Assembly (NCBI GenBank): GCA_032622095.1 | Contig: CP136064.1 | Span: 109,666,004 to 109,730,003, forward strand | Length of the DNA: 64,000 bases | Direction of reading: 5' to 3' | From: Siphonodentalium dalli | Lineage: Eukaryota; Mollusca; Scaphopoda; Gadilida; Siphonodentaliidae | Part shown: piece by piece, positions 43,851 through 53,898 of the stretch | Numbering within the stretch: position 1 is the first letter of the stretch | Layout of the letters: each line of letters opens with the position of its first letter | Made by a program: the position numbers and the translations under genes | Notes under the pieces: model-generated | Told to the model about the DNA's origin: nothing | Database searches by the model: none | Seen by the model: only the letters and a program-made list of their open reading frames with translations

Positions 43851-45056
43851 CTAAATATCAGATACAGTCTCGTTTTCTGACACGGTCATAATTATTTTCA
43901 AGAGTCCCATGTCTGTGGATGATCTTAACCCCAATGCTGGCGGTGCGTTGACCTCTACTATGTAGAATTTAAAATTTCGGGTCAGTTCTTTATATGTGCA
44001 TTCCAACTGTGTCATGCCAATGACTTTGATTTGGTGTCCCCCATATCCAGTTAATGTTACGTTTGTTGGGTTGACTTTATTGTTGGTTTGTTGTATCTTG
44101 TCATACTCACATTTTGGTAAGACGTTAACTTGCGCTCCGCTATCCACTTTGAATTTAATTATATTCCTTTTGTTGACCTCCATGGGCACATATAATTCAT
44201 TTGGAATCGCATTCGTTGTGTCGACAGATCCTACAAAGAAATCCGATTCATCCGAGGAGTAAACTTCCGGTTCCTCCACTGTGTGAACTGTCTTGCACGG
44301 TTTTCGCAATGTACAGCATTTCTGGAAGTGATGTTTTAACACACATGCCCTACAGGTTTGACCATACGCCGGACATTCCCGAAACCCGGGCGTACGAGCA
44401 CATCGCTTGCACTTGAATAGCTTTGAGTCTTCGGTTTTATCCTCACTTCCGGTTGTTGTCGATTTCTGTCTTCTGTCCCAATTTTTCCGAACAACATGCA
44501 CTTCCGTCGTCAGTACCGTCTTCATATCCTTCATCTGAAGTTGCGATAGTTCGTATGATCTGGCGGGAGTCACAGCTTGTTCCAGAGACAGATCTGTTTG
44601 TTGCAGAAGTTTCTGCTGAACCTCCTTACTATTCGTTCCACAGATGATTTTGTCCTTGATTAATGAATCACGGAGGTCTCCATAGTTACAGTCCAGTGAT
44701 AACCGTTTCAAATCGGTGACCAATTCGTCGATAGTCTCACTGGGCAATTGGCCTCTTGTCATAAACCTGTATCGTAGAACCGTCACGGTCGACTTCGGGT
44801 TACAATATTCCTCGAACCGTTGCCACAGAACATTAAGTTTATGTTGGTCATCAACAGGTACTTCCCAGGTATTATATAAGTCCCGTCCCTGCTGTCCAAC
44901 ATATAACAGAAAGAAACTACACTTTTGTTTTTCAGTTCTTCCATGCAGTGGTCCATCAAACGTTAATTCCATAGTCTGGCGCCATCTCTTCCAGTTGAGA
45001 GACAGGTTTGTCGCTTCAAAGTTAAGTGGTTCCACTTGTATGTGTCCTGTCGCCAT
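43851..45056 (-). CDS. Gypsy gag-protease ORF (401 codons)
   Basis: Starts MATGHIQVEPLNFEATNLSL. The capsid-like part has W-K-R-W-R-Q-T-M-E-L and L-W-Q-R-F-E-E-Y-C-N-P. A Cys-rich nucleocapsid follows: C-K-R-C...C-P-A-Y-G-Q-T-C-R-A-C...H-H-F-Q-K-C, like the double knuckle of Mag-lineage elements with one His position changed. Near residue 310 is F-K-V-D-S-G-A-Q-V-N-V-L-P, the aspartic protease active site, and A-L-G-L-R further on. A TAG at 43851 separates it from the pol region in the same frame, either readthrough-type or mutational. The ATG lies 79 bases inside the 5' LTR edge. Probably expressed, if at all, as a truncated Gag-PR. Confidence 0.9.
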   Translation of the reverse strand: MATGHIQVEPLNFEATNLSLNWKRWRQTMELTFDGPLHGRTEKQKCSFFLLYVGQQGRDLYNTWEVPVDDQHKLNVLWQRFEEYCNPKSTVTVLRYRFMTRGQLPSETIDELVTDLKRLSLDCNYGDLRDSLIKDKIICGTNSKEVQQKLLQQTDLSLEQAVTPARSYELSQLQMKDMKTVLTTEVHVVRKNWDRRQKSTTTGSEDKTEDSKLFKCKRCARTPGFRECPAYGQTCRACVLKHHFQKCCTLRKPCKTVHTVEEPEVYSSDESDFFVGSVDTTNAIPNELYVPMEVNKRNIIKFKVDSGAQVNVLPKCEYDKIQQTNNKVNPTNVTLTGYGGHQIKVIGMTQLECTYKELTRNFKFYIVEVNAPPALGLRSSTDMGLLKIIMTVSENETVSDI

Positions 45057-45134
45057 ATTTCTGTTATATTATTCCTTCTCCGTCTAACGCGGGAGATACT
45101 AGGCAAGCGTGGGATTCGTTATACTTCTGACACA

Positions 45135-45330
45135 TGTTGTGTTCTGGGTACAGTATATATAACTTAACGAGATGTGGATAGTGCGAATGTTTATTGACTT
45201 ATGTCCCTGAACGCGGGAATTGGTTTATATACCAGTTAGGTAAGCGGAGGCACGTGTTAGTGCAGCATGCAAATACGATGGTAGTTAGTGTGTCAGTATT
45301 ATACAGTTGGAGATGTCCCGATATGTAACA
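45135..45330 (-). repeat. 5' LTR of the gypsy element
   Basis: 196 bp, in plus orientation TGTTGTGTTCTGGGTACAG to CCCGATATGTAACA. Two mismatches to the other LTR in the first 142 bases; the outer 54 bases differ strongly. Followed by target duplication GTCAC. Confidence 0.85.
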
Positions 45331-45468
45331 GTCACTAAATTCACCCTCTGGGGACCTCATTCTGCAAATGTCAGGCACCATATTTTCAGGCCTGCATAGC
45401 ATGTTGTCTATTTCTTGTAACTGAAGCTTTAGAACTTTGAATGGCATTCTGTGCAGGTTTGATAAACA

Positions 45469-45975
45469 CAGTGGATCAACGGACACAAATGAAAACCACA
45501 AGTAACAGAGTCCGAGGCGAGGAATTTGTGTTAAAAGGGGGGTAAATGACTAAAAGTCCTTCCTGTTCAAGCCAAGTGGGGTCAGTGTTTGGAGGGTATA
45601 GATCCAGTGGATCTCTCGGAATTTGTGTTGTCAAAATTTGCTGACACTTTCTGACACCGTTTTTGCTGCTAATAAACACATTTAGACACCACTTCTAAAC
45701 AGTTTAAGGTGAGTGAATATTTCGTCTCTAATATTCGACCCCCGATGATCAATTAGAATCAGTTGTCAGTGCTCTACCACGGAAAAAATGCAATTTAATC
45801 ATTGCCGCACGACGATTACTTCCACAAAATATCCCAGAAAATTTTATAAGTGGTGTCTAAATGTGTTTATTAGCAGCAAAACGGTGTCAGAAAGTTTCTG
45901 CAAACTTTGACAACACAAATTCCTCGCCACAGACTCGACGATTTCCGGTTTTTGTTTGTGTCCATTGATCCACTG
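45469..45975. mobile_element. Foldback MITE carrying an 85-bp Penelope-like insertion
   Basis: CAGTGGATCAACGGACACAAA at the left mirrors TTTGTGTCCATTGATCCACTG at the right; deeper, AAACACATTTAGACACCACTT (about 45673-45695) mirrors AAGTGGTGTCTAAATGTGTTT (about 45848). The loop is 45696-45842. The left arm is split by the 85-bp insert listed next. Non-coding. Confidence 0.8.
45533..45617 (-). mobile_element. 5'-truncated Penelope-like 3' end with 12-bp target duplication
   Basis: On the minus strand it encodes R-E-I-H-W-I-Y-T-L-Q-T-L-T-P-L-G-L-N, K-D-F and stop, the same ending as the 3.8-kb element. GGAATTTGTGTT lies on both sides (45521-45532 and 45618-45629), a direct 12-bp duplication of the target arm. 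Only the last ~24 codons and a short tail were inserted, as expected from abortive target-primed reverse transcription. Confidence 0.85.
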
Positions 45976-46119
45976 TGATAAATTATCACCTAAATTTATC
46001 ACACAAATGGAAAAATTGCATATAAGCATAGTGTAAATTGAAATTTTATTGGTGTATATGTAGATAGAAGAAGGGTTACTTTAGTTACTAATACAATATG
46101 TACTGGAATGGAATTCATC

Positions 46120-46320
46120 TGGAGTGGTGTTGAGGATATATAAGCAGACGACAAAGAGACAAACAGATAATAAGTGCATTTCATTGGTGGGAAACATTCA
46201 GGTAATAAGATTAACAATTATGGCCTTATTAATAAGTTCACCTTTGGTCATTTGTTGAAATTATTATCTGAACAATTCCTGAGTCAACTACCTGTCAATG
46301 AATATTTAGTAAAAGATTAA
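46120..46320. mobile_element. Foldback MITE (TTCAGATAATAAGTTCAACA family)
   Basis: GATATATAAGCAGACGACAAA, CAGATAATAAGTGCATTTC, ATTCAGGTAATAAG and CATTTGTTGAAATTATTATC. A copy reversed relative to that at 315-530, partly eroded. Confidence 0.65.
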
Positions 46321-46633
46321 AGGTACTCAATCTGATCAGACAGTCCCCATACCATCAAGTTACAACAACAACAATTTTTCTTCAAAATACACTTTAGTTA
46401 TCCGAATCGATGAATTACAACAAAGTAATGCTAACTGCTGTCAACTATGGTATCAAATTTCCCAAAAACGGTTATTTATCAACATGTTGTTCAACAAAAT
46501 ATGGCCATATTATCACTTGAGTGTCATGTAATTTGGCATCTTTAAGATAATTTATTCAACTTATTATTTTATATTTCCCCATAAATATATCTTGTTCATT
46601 GTCAGAAATAAAAATTATTTCAAAATGTCAAAC

Positions 46634-46784
46634 CTGAAGTCACCATGGACGATGGTTGTAGCCTCTTTCTTGGGTAGATTGTTGCAGATCCACTGAAAAA
46701 GTTTATCCATGGTTGGACTGTCGTCAGTTTGACACAGTTTGTACTGTTTGATCCATCTGTATGAATTCCTTTTCACATAATCGC
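46634..46784 (-). CDS. ACAD10: ACAD10-like, APH-domain exon ending in the catalytic loop
   Basis: Completes Gly185 and encodes DYVKRNSYRWIKQYKLCQTD, then M-D-K-L-F-Q-W-I-C-N-N-L-P and T-T-I-V-H-G-D-F with two bases of Arg. The R-W-x-K-Q-Y and W-x-x-x-N-L-P spacing match ACAD10/11. The catalytic H-G-D is intact. Acceptor TCTATTCTTAG, donor TTCAG|GTTTGA (GT followed by TTGA is a weak but acceptable donor). A palindromic MITE lies 37 bases upstream of the acceptor. Confidence 0.93.
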
Positions 46785-46821
46785 CTAAGAATAGAAGAGG
46801 ACTTATAAGATTGTCAACATA

Positions 46822-47033
46822 CAGTAATGCCCTAAATAATCGACTCCTTAACCACAGAAGAATTATGGGTAATTTTTCAGGATTTAGTCGGAAATATGGC
46901 TTGTTGCCATTCATCGGAAGCTCTCAGTGAGAGCTTTCCGATGAATGGCAACAAGCCATATTTCCGACTAAATCCTGAAAAATTACCCATAATTCTGCTG
47001 TGGTTAAGCAGTCGATTATTTAGGACATTACTG
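46822..47033. mobile_element. Palindromic TA-flanked MITE next to an ACAD10-like acceptor
   Basis: TA (46820-46821), CAGTAATGCCCTAAATAATC ... GGACATTACTG; the right TA is mutated to AA. Centre GAAGCTCTCAGTGAGAGCTTTC. Its end is 37 bases from the 3' splice site of the exon at 46634-46784. Confidence 0.88.
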
Positions 47034-47271
47034 AAAATGTACAAAATATAAGTAAAAGATTTCAATATAATAATCTCGACTTGTGTCGCCAGCAAATGGT
47101 AGCATCATAATCATGATATTAATTTTATAAAGTTTAAAATTTGCCTCTGACGTCACATGCATTAGAAATATGATTCTGTTACTATTTTATAAGTATATAC
47201 AAATCCAATTGTTGGTACATCTGTAACAATGCTAAGAGAAGGCCTCAAAATATGGTGCCATACATTTACAG

Positions 47272-47583
47272 AATGAGGTCCCCAGAGGGTAAATTTAGTG
47301 ACTCTACCCTGCACAGCAGGCTATCATCACTAAATTCACCCTCTGGGTACCTCAGTCTGCTTAGGTCTCATCTCCTCTGTAAAGTATCTTTATCATCATA
47401 TTAGTAAGATATTTAGTTTCTTTAGAAACTTTTTTGAAAGTTTCTTTAAATCTTATCCTAGGTCTCCCATAGCAGTTGAGGCCTGAGCAGAATGATATTC
47501 CCAGAGGGTGAATTTGGTGATGCTAGCCCACCGTGTGGGATAGAGTCACTAAATTCATCCTCTGGCAACCTCATTCTGCAGAT
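47272..47583. mobile_element. Hairpin-ended element, full copy
   Basis: Hairpin 1 at about 47274-47362 (CAGAATGAGGTCCCCAGAGG / complement), spacer with TTTCTTTAGAAACTTTTTTG and CCCATAGCAGTTGAGGCC, hairpin 2 at about 47490-47580. Ends lack the longer GTGTCTGTCATT extension of other copies. Confidence 0.85.
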
Positions 47584-47704
47584 GCCGCTGAGCAATGAAT
47601 CACAATCGTCTGTAAAATCTTTAATTGAACAGTATAGCCTTGACTATGTTGACTAAGTTATTTCATTTGACATGTTATTCAGTTATCGATGGTCTGTGAC
47701 TCAC

Positions 47705-47886
47705 CTGATTTACCATAATCCTGCAGTTCGGCCTTCTGTATATCGACAGAATGAACCTTGCAAAGGACATCTATCATAGATGAGAAAATGGCACGTCGTT
47801 CCTCAGGCCTGTTATTCGTTAAGCGATGGTCTTGAAACACTCGTCCCTTTACATAGTCCATCACATAGAATTCTGTTCCCAAAATA
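47705..47886 (-). CDS. ACAD10: ACAD10-like, APH N-lobe exon
   Basis: Completes Ser124 and encodes ILGTEFYVMDYVKGRVFQDH, then R-P-E-E-R-R-A-I-F-S-S-M and L-C-K-V-H-S-V-D, ending Y-G-K-S plus one base. G-T-x-F-Y-V-M-x-x-V-x-G-R-x-F and L-x-x-L/V-H-S are signature segments of this kinase family (hinge and following helix). Acceptor AACCTTTCAG, donor CAG|GTGAGT. Confidence 0.95.
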
Positions 47887-47904
47887 CTGAAAGGTTTTAA
47901 CCAT

Positions 47905-47960
47905 TTCTATACAAATGGATTCTCCCACTCAGTTATAAATGTATACATTACATTGGAATG
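47905..47960. repeat. Fragment of the ATTCAGATAATAAG MITE family
   Basis: AAATGGATTCTCCCACTCAG and TACATTACATTGGAATGATT match one end of that family. The Helitron array begins right after it. Confidence 0.55.
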
Positions 47961-47968
47961 ATTTATAA

Positions 47969-49329
47969 TCTATATATATATTTGAGACTTCTGTACATAT
48001 GTGTGTATATGTGTATGTGGGTACTTCATAGAATAGAAAACGGCTGTGCGGATCAAGCTCAAATTTCGTATATAAGTGTAAAAACCAACGGGGATCGTCC
48101 ATGTCGCATTTTGGACAAGCTCAGAGCACCGCTTCTCCCTTCCCAGTCACAAAAAATGGCACTGTGGGGGTTAGCACACCAACGCTCCTTATATCTTCCA
48201 TATTGGGAGATGTAACCGGTTGACGCTCTTTATAGTCATCGACGTATTGATCTAAGAGGCGTAACTCTACATTTTTTATTAGTTTTCACAATGTGATTCT
48301 TACGTCTGGGTCTCGGTGTGTGCGTCATTATACAGACATGAGCGTGTTGTGTGATTCTTACGTACTCAGGGCTTCCTAGGAACGCGGATCGGGTCAGTTT
48401 TTCCGCCCTAGGTGATTTTCACCTCGAAACGGGTACCCACAAATTATATATATGTGTGCATGTGTCCTTTATAGACTCGAACCGATTGCACTCACACTTG
48501 CTACCTACGGGAAGTGTCATGGACGGGTTAAATTGTTACCCCCGACCTGACCTTGACCTTGAAAATGATCAATTCAAGGTAATATCAAGTAAAATATTGA
48601 AAAAAAAAAAAAATTATTCAAAAATAAAGAACAAAATTTAAATTACAAAAATTAAATTAATTAAAAAAATAAAATAATTGTCATGTTTCTGACGAATGAC
48701 GCCAGTGGCAGGCTAAGCACTCATTCTCCAATCCCAATCATCAAAATCACCGCAAACGGCACTTCGGGGTTAAGGCATTAACGATCTTTATATTGACCAT
48801 ATTTGGAGTTGTTAACCGAGTAACGCTCTTTATTGCCATCGACGTTGCTAAATGGTTACCCATGCATACGAAACTACGGATACAAAACGCGAAATGAATT
48901 TATCTCGAATAAAAAGGCAGAATTAACGTGTTGTGAGATTCTTATGTCTGTCATTCCTAGGAACAGGGGAAATTTTCAATCATACCTCTTTTAGGGACGG
49001 GTACTGCGTGTTGTGTGAAAACAAAAAATGCGTGTTGTGTGATTCTTATGTCTGTCGTTCCTAGGCACGGGGGAAATTTTCATCGGGTCAGTTTTTCCGC
49101 CCGATGTACCTTAAATCATACCTCTTTTAGGGACGGGTACTGCGTGTTGTGTGATTCTTGTGTCTTCTTCACCTTAATTGGGTAAAATAAGGTCTAATCG
49201 GGTAAAATATTGAAAAACCAAAAATTAAATTAAAAAATTAATCAAAAACAGGGCGGGCTAACAATTAATATTAACTCATTGAAAAAAATGTTTATGACGA
49301 AAGCCGCCAGTGGCGGGCTAACCTGCTAG
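47969..49329 (+). mobile_element. Helitron, unit 1 of a head-to-tail array (internally rearranged)
   Basis: Starts TCTATATATATATTTGAGAC after an A, ends with the hairpin CCGCCAGTGGCGG, nine bases, then CTAG (49326-49329). TC start, 3' hairpin and CTRR end are Helitron hallmarks. Inside, a degraded hairpin (GCCAGTGGCAGGCTAA at 48705) joins straight to mid-element sequence, so this unit is itself a fusion. Repeated phrases: TGTGTGATTCTTACGTCTG and CGGGTCAGTTTTTCCGCCC. No Rep/helicase frame. Confidence 0.7.
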
Positions 49330-50132
49330 TCTACTATATATTTTGAGAACTACGAATATATGTATATATATATGTGTGTGTGTATGTGGGTACTTTATAG
49401 AATCGAAAACGGCTGGCTCGATTGAGTTCAAACTTCCTATCTAAGGGAAAAATCCCACGGACACTGTAGTTGTCGCGTTTTGGAGAAGCTCTGAGCACCC
49501 TTTCTCCACTCCCAATCATCAAAATCACCGCGAACGGCACTGCAGTGGTTAATCAAGTGATAATTTAATGAGCGTTGTATATGACGCGTCGCTATAAAAA
49601 GAGCGTTTGTTTACAATTCAACGCAACGCAGAGATATACGGGAACAATATTTTGAGTGCTTTCCTATGCGGAGAAATTTATTGGAAGTCATAGTACTTTT
49701 ACAATTGGATCAGACGCAGTTGATTTACAATTCTCTGCCATTCATTCCAGTTGCTTTAGATCAAACAATATTCTCTGTCACATTCATATTTCGTCATTTA
49801 CGAATCCACTGTAATCGACCTATTTTTAGAACGCAACACATGATACCAAACAAAATTACGTCGCGTTGGTGATGGGGTTCACGACGGGATTAATTGACTG
49901 TCCGCTCTTTGCGGGGACTATTGACCATCTCGTAAGGGTGGACAACCTCTTGATTAAAAAGTCTGTCGTTCCTAGGAACGGGGAAGTTTAGGACAGGTAC
50001 CATGAATTAACTCATTGAAAAACAAAGAATGCGTTAATTCAATTAGAAATTAATAAATATTAACAAATTCAAAAAAACATAAATTAAATTTTAAAAAACA
50101 TTAAATTAACCACGCCAGGGCTAACCTGCTAG
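49330..50132 (+). mobile_element. Helitron, unit 2
   Basis: Starts TCTACTATATATTTTGAGAAC directly after the CTAG of unit 1 and ends ACGCCAGGGCTAACCTGCTAG; the hairpin is partly lost. Contains CGAAAACGGCTGGCTCGATT, AAATCCCACGGACACTG and TCTCCACTCCCAATCATC blocks, shared by all units. 803 bp. Confidence 0.75.
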
Positions 50133-51155
50133 TCTATACTATATATTTTGAGACTTCGTATATATGTATGTATGTACTTCATAGAATCCAAAACGCGTGT
50201 AAAGATTGAGCTCAAACTTCCTATGTAAGTGTCAAATCCCACCGACACGACCGTGGTCGCGGTTTAGAGAAGCTCAAAGCACCCGTTCTCCAATCTCAAA
50301 TCACCGCAAAGGCACGGCGGGGGTTAATCAAGTGATTATTTAATGAGCGTTTGTTTTTGACGCATCTCTATAGAGAGCGTCTGTTTCCCATTCAACGTTA
50401 TTCGCATCTGCAGAGTTATACGGGAACGCAAACGTTATCGCTCGAAATTTATTCCCTGCGAGCACGGATGGCGCGCTTTGTTTTTACAGTATATAGTTAT
50501 ATACCGAAATCATCCCAGATAATCACGAATATAGCATCAGATTTCTCCCCAGATATACCATTATAAAGCTACTGGAATCTGCCAATCTACGGGAAATTCC
50601 AGGCTTGCTACCTACGGGAAATGTCATATATATGAGTGTGTCCTTTATAGACTCTAACCGATTGAGCTCAAACTTGCTAAATAAGAAAATAGCCCCCAAG
50701 CCGTAAATATCAACAACAACGATATTACTAAATACACGTTTTCGGCAATGTGAGAGTTTTAGGGGAGCCGTGATGCCAACAACAACGACCCGAAGACAGA
50801 TTTCCCGACGGGAAGCGTTTGTTTTAAATTCAATGCAATGTTATCGTAGAGAGATTTCACGAAACAAAGAATGCGTTGTCTGTCGTTCCTAGGAAGGGGG
50901 GATTTCTACGGGTAAATTTTTCCGCCAGAAACATAAAAATTAATTAAAACAATTTACAATTTAATTAAAACAATTTAAAATTCAAAAAAATTAACAATAA
51001 AAAAACAATTCAAAAACAAAATATATTAAATTTAAAAAACATTAAATTCATATTCAAAAATAAAAAATAAATAAAAACAAAATAATTACAAAAATGTCAT
51101 GTTTCTGAAACAAAGCCATGGGACGAATGCCGCCAGTGGCGGGCTAACCTGCTAG
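50133..51155 (+). mobile_element. Helitron, unit 3
   Basis: Starts TCTATACTATATATTTTGAG right after the previous CTAG and ends with an intact CCGCCAGTGGCGGGCTAACC, TGCTAG. Interior has A-rich AATTAAAACAATTTA repeats (50938-51095). 1023 bp, non-coding. Confidence 0.75.
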
Positions 51156-51745
51156 TCTACTATATATTTTGAGAACTACGTATACCGGTATAAATATATG
51201 TGTATATTTGTCCTCTATAGACTCTAAAATGGCTGGCTCGATGGAGCTCAAACTTCCCATCTAAGGGTAAAATCCCACGGGAATGGTCATCGCGGCGTTT
51301 TGGAGAAGCTCCGACCACCCATTCTTCACTCCCAATCATCAAAATCACCGTCAACGGCACGGCGGGGGTTAATCGGGTTGATAGTTAAAGAGCGTTCCTA
51401 TCCGCAGTGTAGTTGATAAAGAGCGTATGTGCGTAATGTGATTCTTACGTCTGTACACGGGCGTCAGCGTCGGTGAGCGTGTTGTGTGATTCTTACGTAC
51501 TTATGGTATCCAGACATGAGCGTGTTGTGTGATTCTTACGTACTTAGGGCTTCCTAGGAACTGGGATCGGGTCAGTTTTTCATTCCTAGGCGATCTTCAC
51601 CTTGAAACGGGGACCCACAAATGATATATATATGTGTGTGTCCTTTATAGACTCGAACCGATTGAGCTCATGGGCGGGTTAAATTGTGACCCCGACCTGA
51701 CCTTGACCTTCAAAATTATCAATTCAAGGTCAAATCGGGTAAAAC
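51156..51745 (+). mobile_element. Helitron, unit 4, 3'-truncated
   Basis: Starts TCTACTATATATTTTGAGAAC; ends without hairpin or CTAG near CAAGGTCAAATCGGGTAAAA. Contains GTGTTGTGTGATTCTTACGT twice. Confidence 0.7.
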
Positions 51746-52900
51746 ATATTATGGTTCATCTCAGTTCCATCTCAAAGTTCTGCCCATTTCCTTCTAATAA
51801 TATGGTCAGAATCACAAAAGAAGTTCTCCGCAAAATTGCATAATTTAAAATGAATTTGTGATGCCCTATACGGAACTGGTACAGCCATAATAGAACATTT
51901 AATTTTCAGTTAACTAACACATTAACTAACACATATAATAACCAAATGGGTCACAATTTGCTACATTTTCGGATAACGCAGAGAATAATTATATATATAT
52001 AATGTTATAATGATATATGTAAAAAAATAACTTATTACCAATTTGGTTGCCATTTTGGAAGCCATCTTGAGCAATTTGGTCTATAAACACCGTAGTGTGA
52101 CACATATAAGATAGACCAATATAATACACACCTTTCAATTCAAAGATAGTTACAATATTACTAGAAAAAAGTGTCCAAGCCCGAAAAGTTAATTTTAGCC
52201 GATATTTATGTCAAGTTTTTGTGAGAAAAGTCGAATATTTTTGGTGATGTCAGTGATGACAACAGTAACAATTAACCATGGTGCAGCAGACATGTTAGTA
52301 TTCAATGTATAGAAGGCATAATAGCCAATTTTGTACATCAACCACAACTTGTAAGCGATTGCAGGACACCCTAGGGCAATATTTACCATTTTCCATATTT
52401 TGGCGGTCATTTTGGCAGCCATTTTGAGCCAAAGTAAGAAGTTTGGTTCACTTAGTTGGTAATAGTATGCCTCACTTAATTGCAACCTTCTGTTCATTTC
52501 TTTTTGAAATATGACTAGAATCCCAGTTGTGATTTTTTGTGAAATTTTATACCGCGTTCTGTAAAATCGAATTTTTGAGGGATCACAAGCGGATAGGACC
52601 CCAATAATTGCATATTTAATTGCTCCAATGGTCAGTTAATATACAAAATACAAAATAAAGTCATATTACTCAACCCGTTCCAAACAGCATGAATTGATCT
52701 AGAAGATATTTGTGAAAAAATGTCATATTTTCAACTTCCGGCGGCCATTTTGGTGGCCATCTTGGGTGGTGAGTTTCAATTTTGGCCCAAAATAGTGTCA
52801 TTATGTCTTAGCTTCATGAAAATATATACATTTTACTAGATTTGTCATGTGAATTTGCAACAAATTCCAAGTAACTGGTTTTTTTTGTCTAGGAAAAAAA
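51746..52900. repeat. Intronic sequence with three GGCGGCCATTTTGG-type units
   Basis: GGTTGCCATTTTGGAAGCCAT (52045), GGCGGTCATTTTGGCAGCCAT (52403) and GGCGGCCATTTTGGTGGCCAT (52740) lie about 350 bases apart, with CTTACTTTGGCTC and TTTTGTGAAATTTT phrases near them. Probably an old tandem repeat. A G-run (52902-52912) follows. Confidence 0.5.
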
Positions 52901-53403
52901 TTGGGGGGGGGGGGTATACTTTTTAGGGCGCTAAACAAAAAATTGCTCAAGGCTGACAGATGGCCAGCCGATAAAATCTTGATGTCGGATACCTGAATTT
53001 ACAAAATCCCCAGGGAAAAAAACTTTATACGCCAAAACACGCATCCGTGACCTGGCGGCCGGACTGTTCTCAAGTCTTTATTGTGCAAATATTATCACAT
53101 TTAGTTAACAGAATCCCTACCATAGAATAATTATGGATCTCCTAAGAGTGCAATAAATATACATGTGTTGTTTTTGATTAATCACATATCACATGAGAGT
53201 GGATGGATGAAGAATACCATCAAGAGGTATCCATCCGCAATCTGCTCGAGTGCGGTCATCTCTAACCAAAATCAACACCAGCGAGGCTCTATATTTATTA
53301 CATACTCCCAAATACAAACAAAAGTGATATTATTCTGAGCTTTTCTGATGAAATTTTTTGGTTTTTGCAATGAGTTTTGTATCATAAACTTCTAAAATTC
53401 TCA

Positions 53404-53497
53404 TTATGTTTCCTTTAGCAACGTAATTATTTCATGCATCTTCATGGAAAGTCCAGGATCACCAAGAGCAAACTGTCGAAAGTACCATGGGCTTGAA
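53404..53497 (-). CDS. Candidate alternative terminal exon of the ACAD10-like gene
   Basis: After a good acceptor (TATATTCTTAG) the 94-base exon supplies one base that completes Ser with the upstream exon (53899-54014), then reads SPWYFRQFALGDPGLSMKMH, E-I-I-T-L-L-K-E-T and TAA. Phase therefore fits as an alternative to the next exon at 47705-47886. No similarity to a known family was recognised, and the sequence could equally be a chance open stretch. If used, it would truncate the kinase domain after the N-lobe. Confidence 0.25.
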
Positions 53498-53526
53498 CTA
53501 AGAATATAACAGCGGGTGTGTAATAA

Positions 53527-53700
53527 ATGCCAGAAAAACTTCATGGTGAAGTAACCGTTAATAGTGATAACGAAAATGTTGTCAGTTGTCAAGTTCACAT
53601 TGATGAATAAAAAAATGCCAGAAAAACTTCATGGTGAAGTAACCGTGAATAGTGATAACGAAAATGTTGTCAGTTGTCAAGTTCACATTGATGAATCAAA
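53527..53700. repeat. 86-bp tandem duplication
   Basis: ATGCCAGAAAAACTTCATGG through CACATTGATGAATNAAAAAA occurs twice with one or two mismatches (ACCGTTAATAG versus ACCGTGAATAG). It lies just upstream of the candidate exon on the minus strand. Confidence 0.9.
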
Positions 53701-53898
53701 AAATGTATAGAAATGTATATCAATAAGATTTTCAGTCAGCAGAATATTATTTTACATGCACCAAACTGCTGACACACTATTCTATATAGGATAGCTATGT
53801 ATTTCTTGATGTAACAAACATCATGGTATTTATACCACACACATTTAATATATCCACTCAGCAGAATGTTTTAATAAGATATGAATAACCATGCTCAC

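Larger units (their letters stand above)
40922..45330 (-). mobile_element. Ty3/gypsy-type LTR retrotransposon with 5-bp target duplication
   Basis: Reads on the minus strand: 5' LTR (45135-45330), gag-protease, reverse transcriptase, RNase H, integrase, 3' LTR. The 5-bp duplication GTCAC flanks it (40917-40921 and 45331-45335), restoring the interrupted hairpin element TAGCGTCACTAAATTC. Next to the 5' LTR the minus strand has TGTCAGAAGT two bases in, consistent with a tRNA primer site of the Leu type used by some mollusc gypsy elements. Domain order protease-RT-RNaseH-integrase and the Mag-like nucleocapsid (C-P-A-Y-G-x-T-C) place it in Ty3/gypsy. No envelope frame. The coding part has three in-frame stops and one frameshift, so this copy is defective though recent. 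It lies in an ACAD10-like intron, same strand as the host gene. Confidence 0.93.

Noticed and set aside
43108-45087. Plus-strand open frames over the gypsy element
   Set aside because: Shadows of the minus-strand gag and pol; no recognisable motifs on the plus strand.
40922-45330. Endogenous retrovirus with envelope
   Set aside because: After integrase the frame ends inside the LTR; no env-like reading frame exists, so it is a retrotransposon.
45469-45975. Inverted repeat read as inverted terminal repeats of a second full Penelope-like element
   Set aside because: The Penelope-type sequence is only an 85-bp insert with its own 12-bp duplication inside one arm, so the inverted repeat is a separate foldback MITE.
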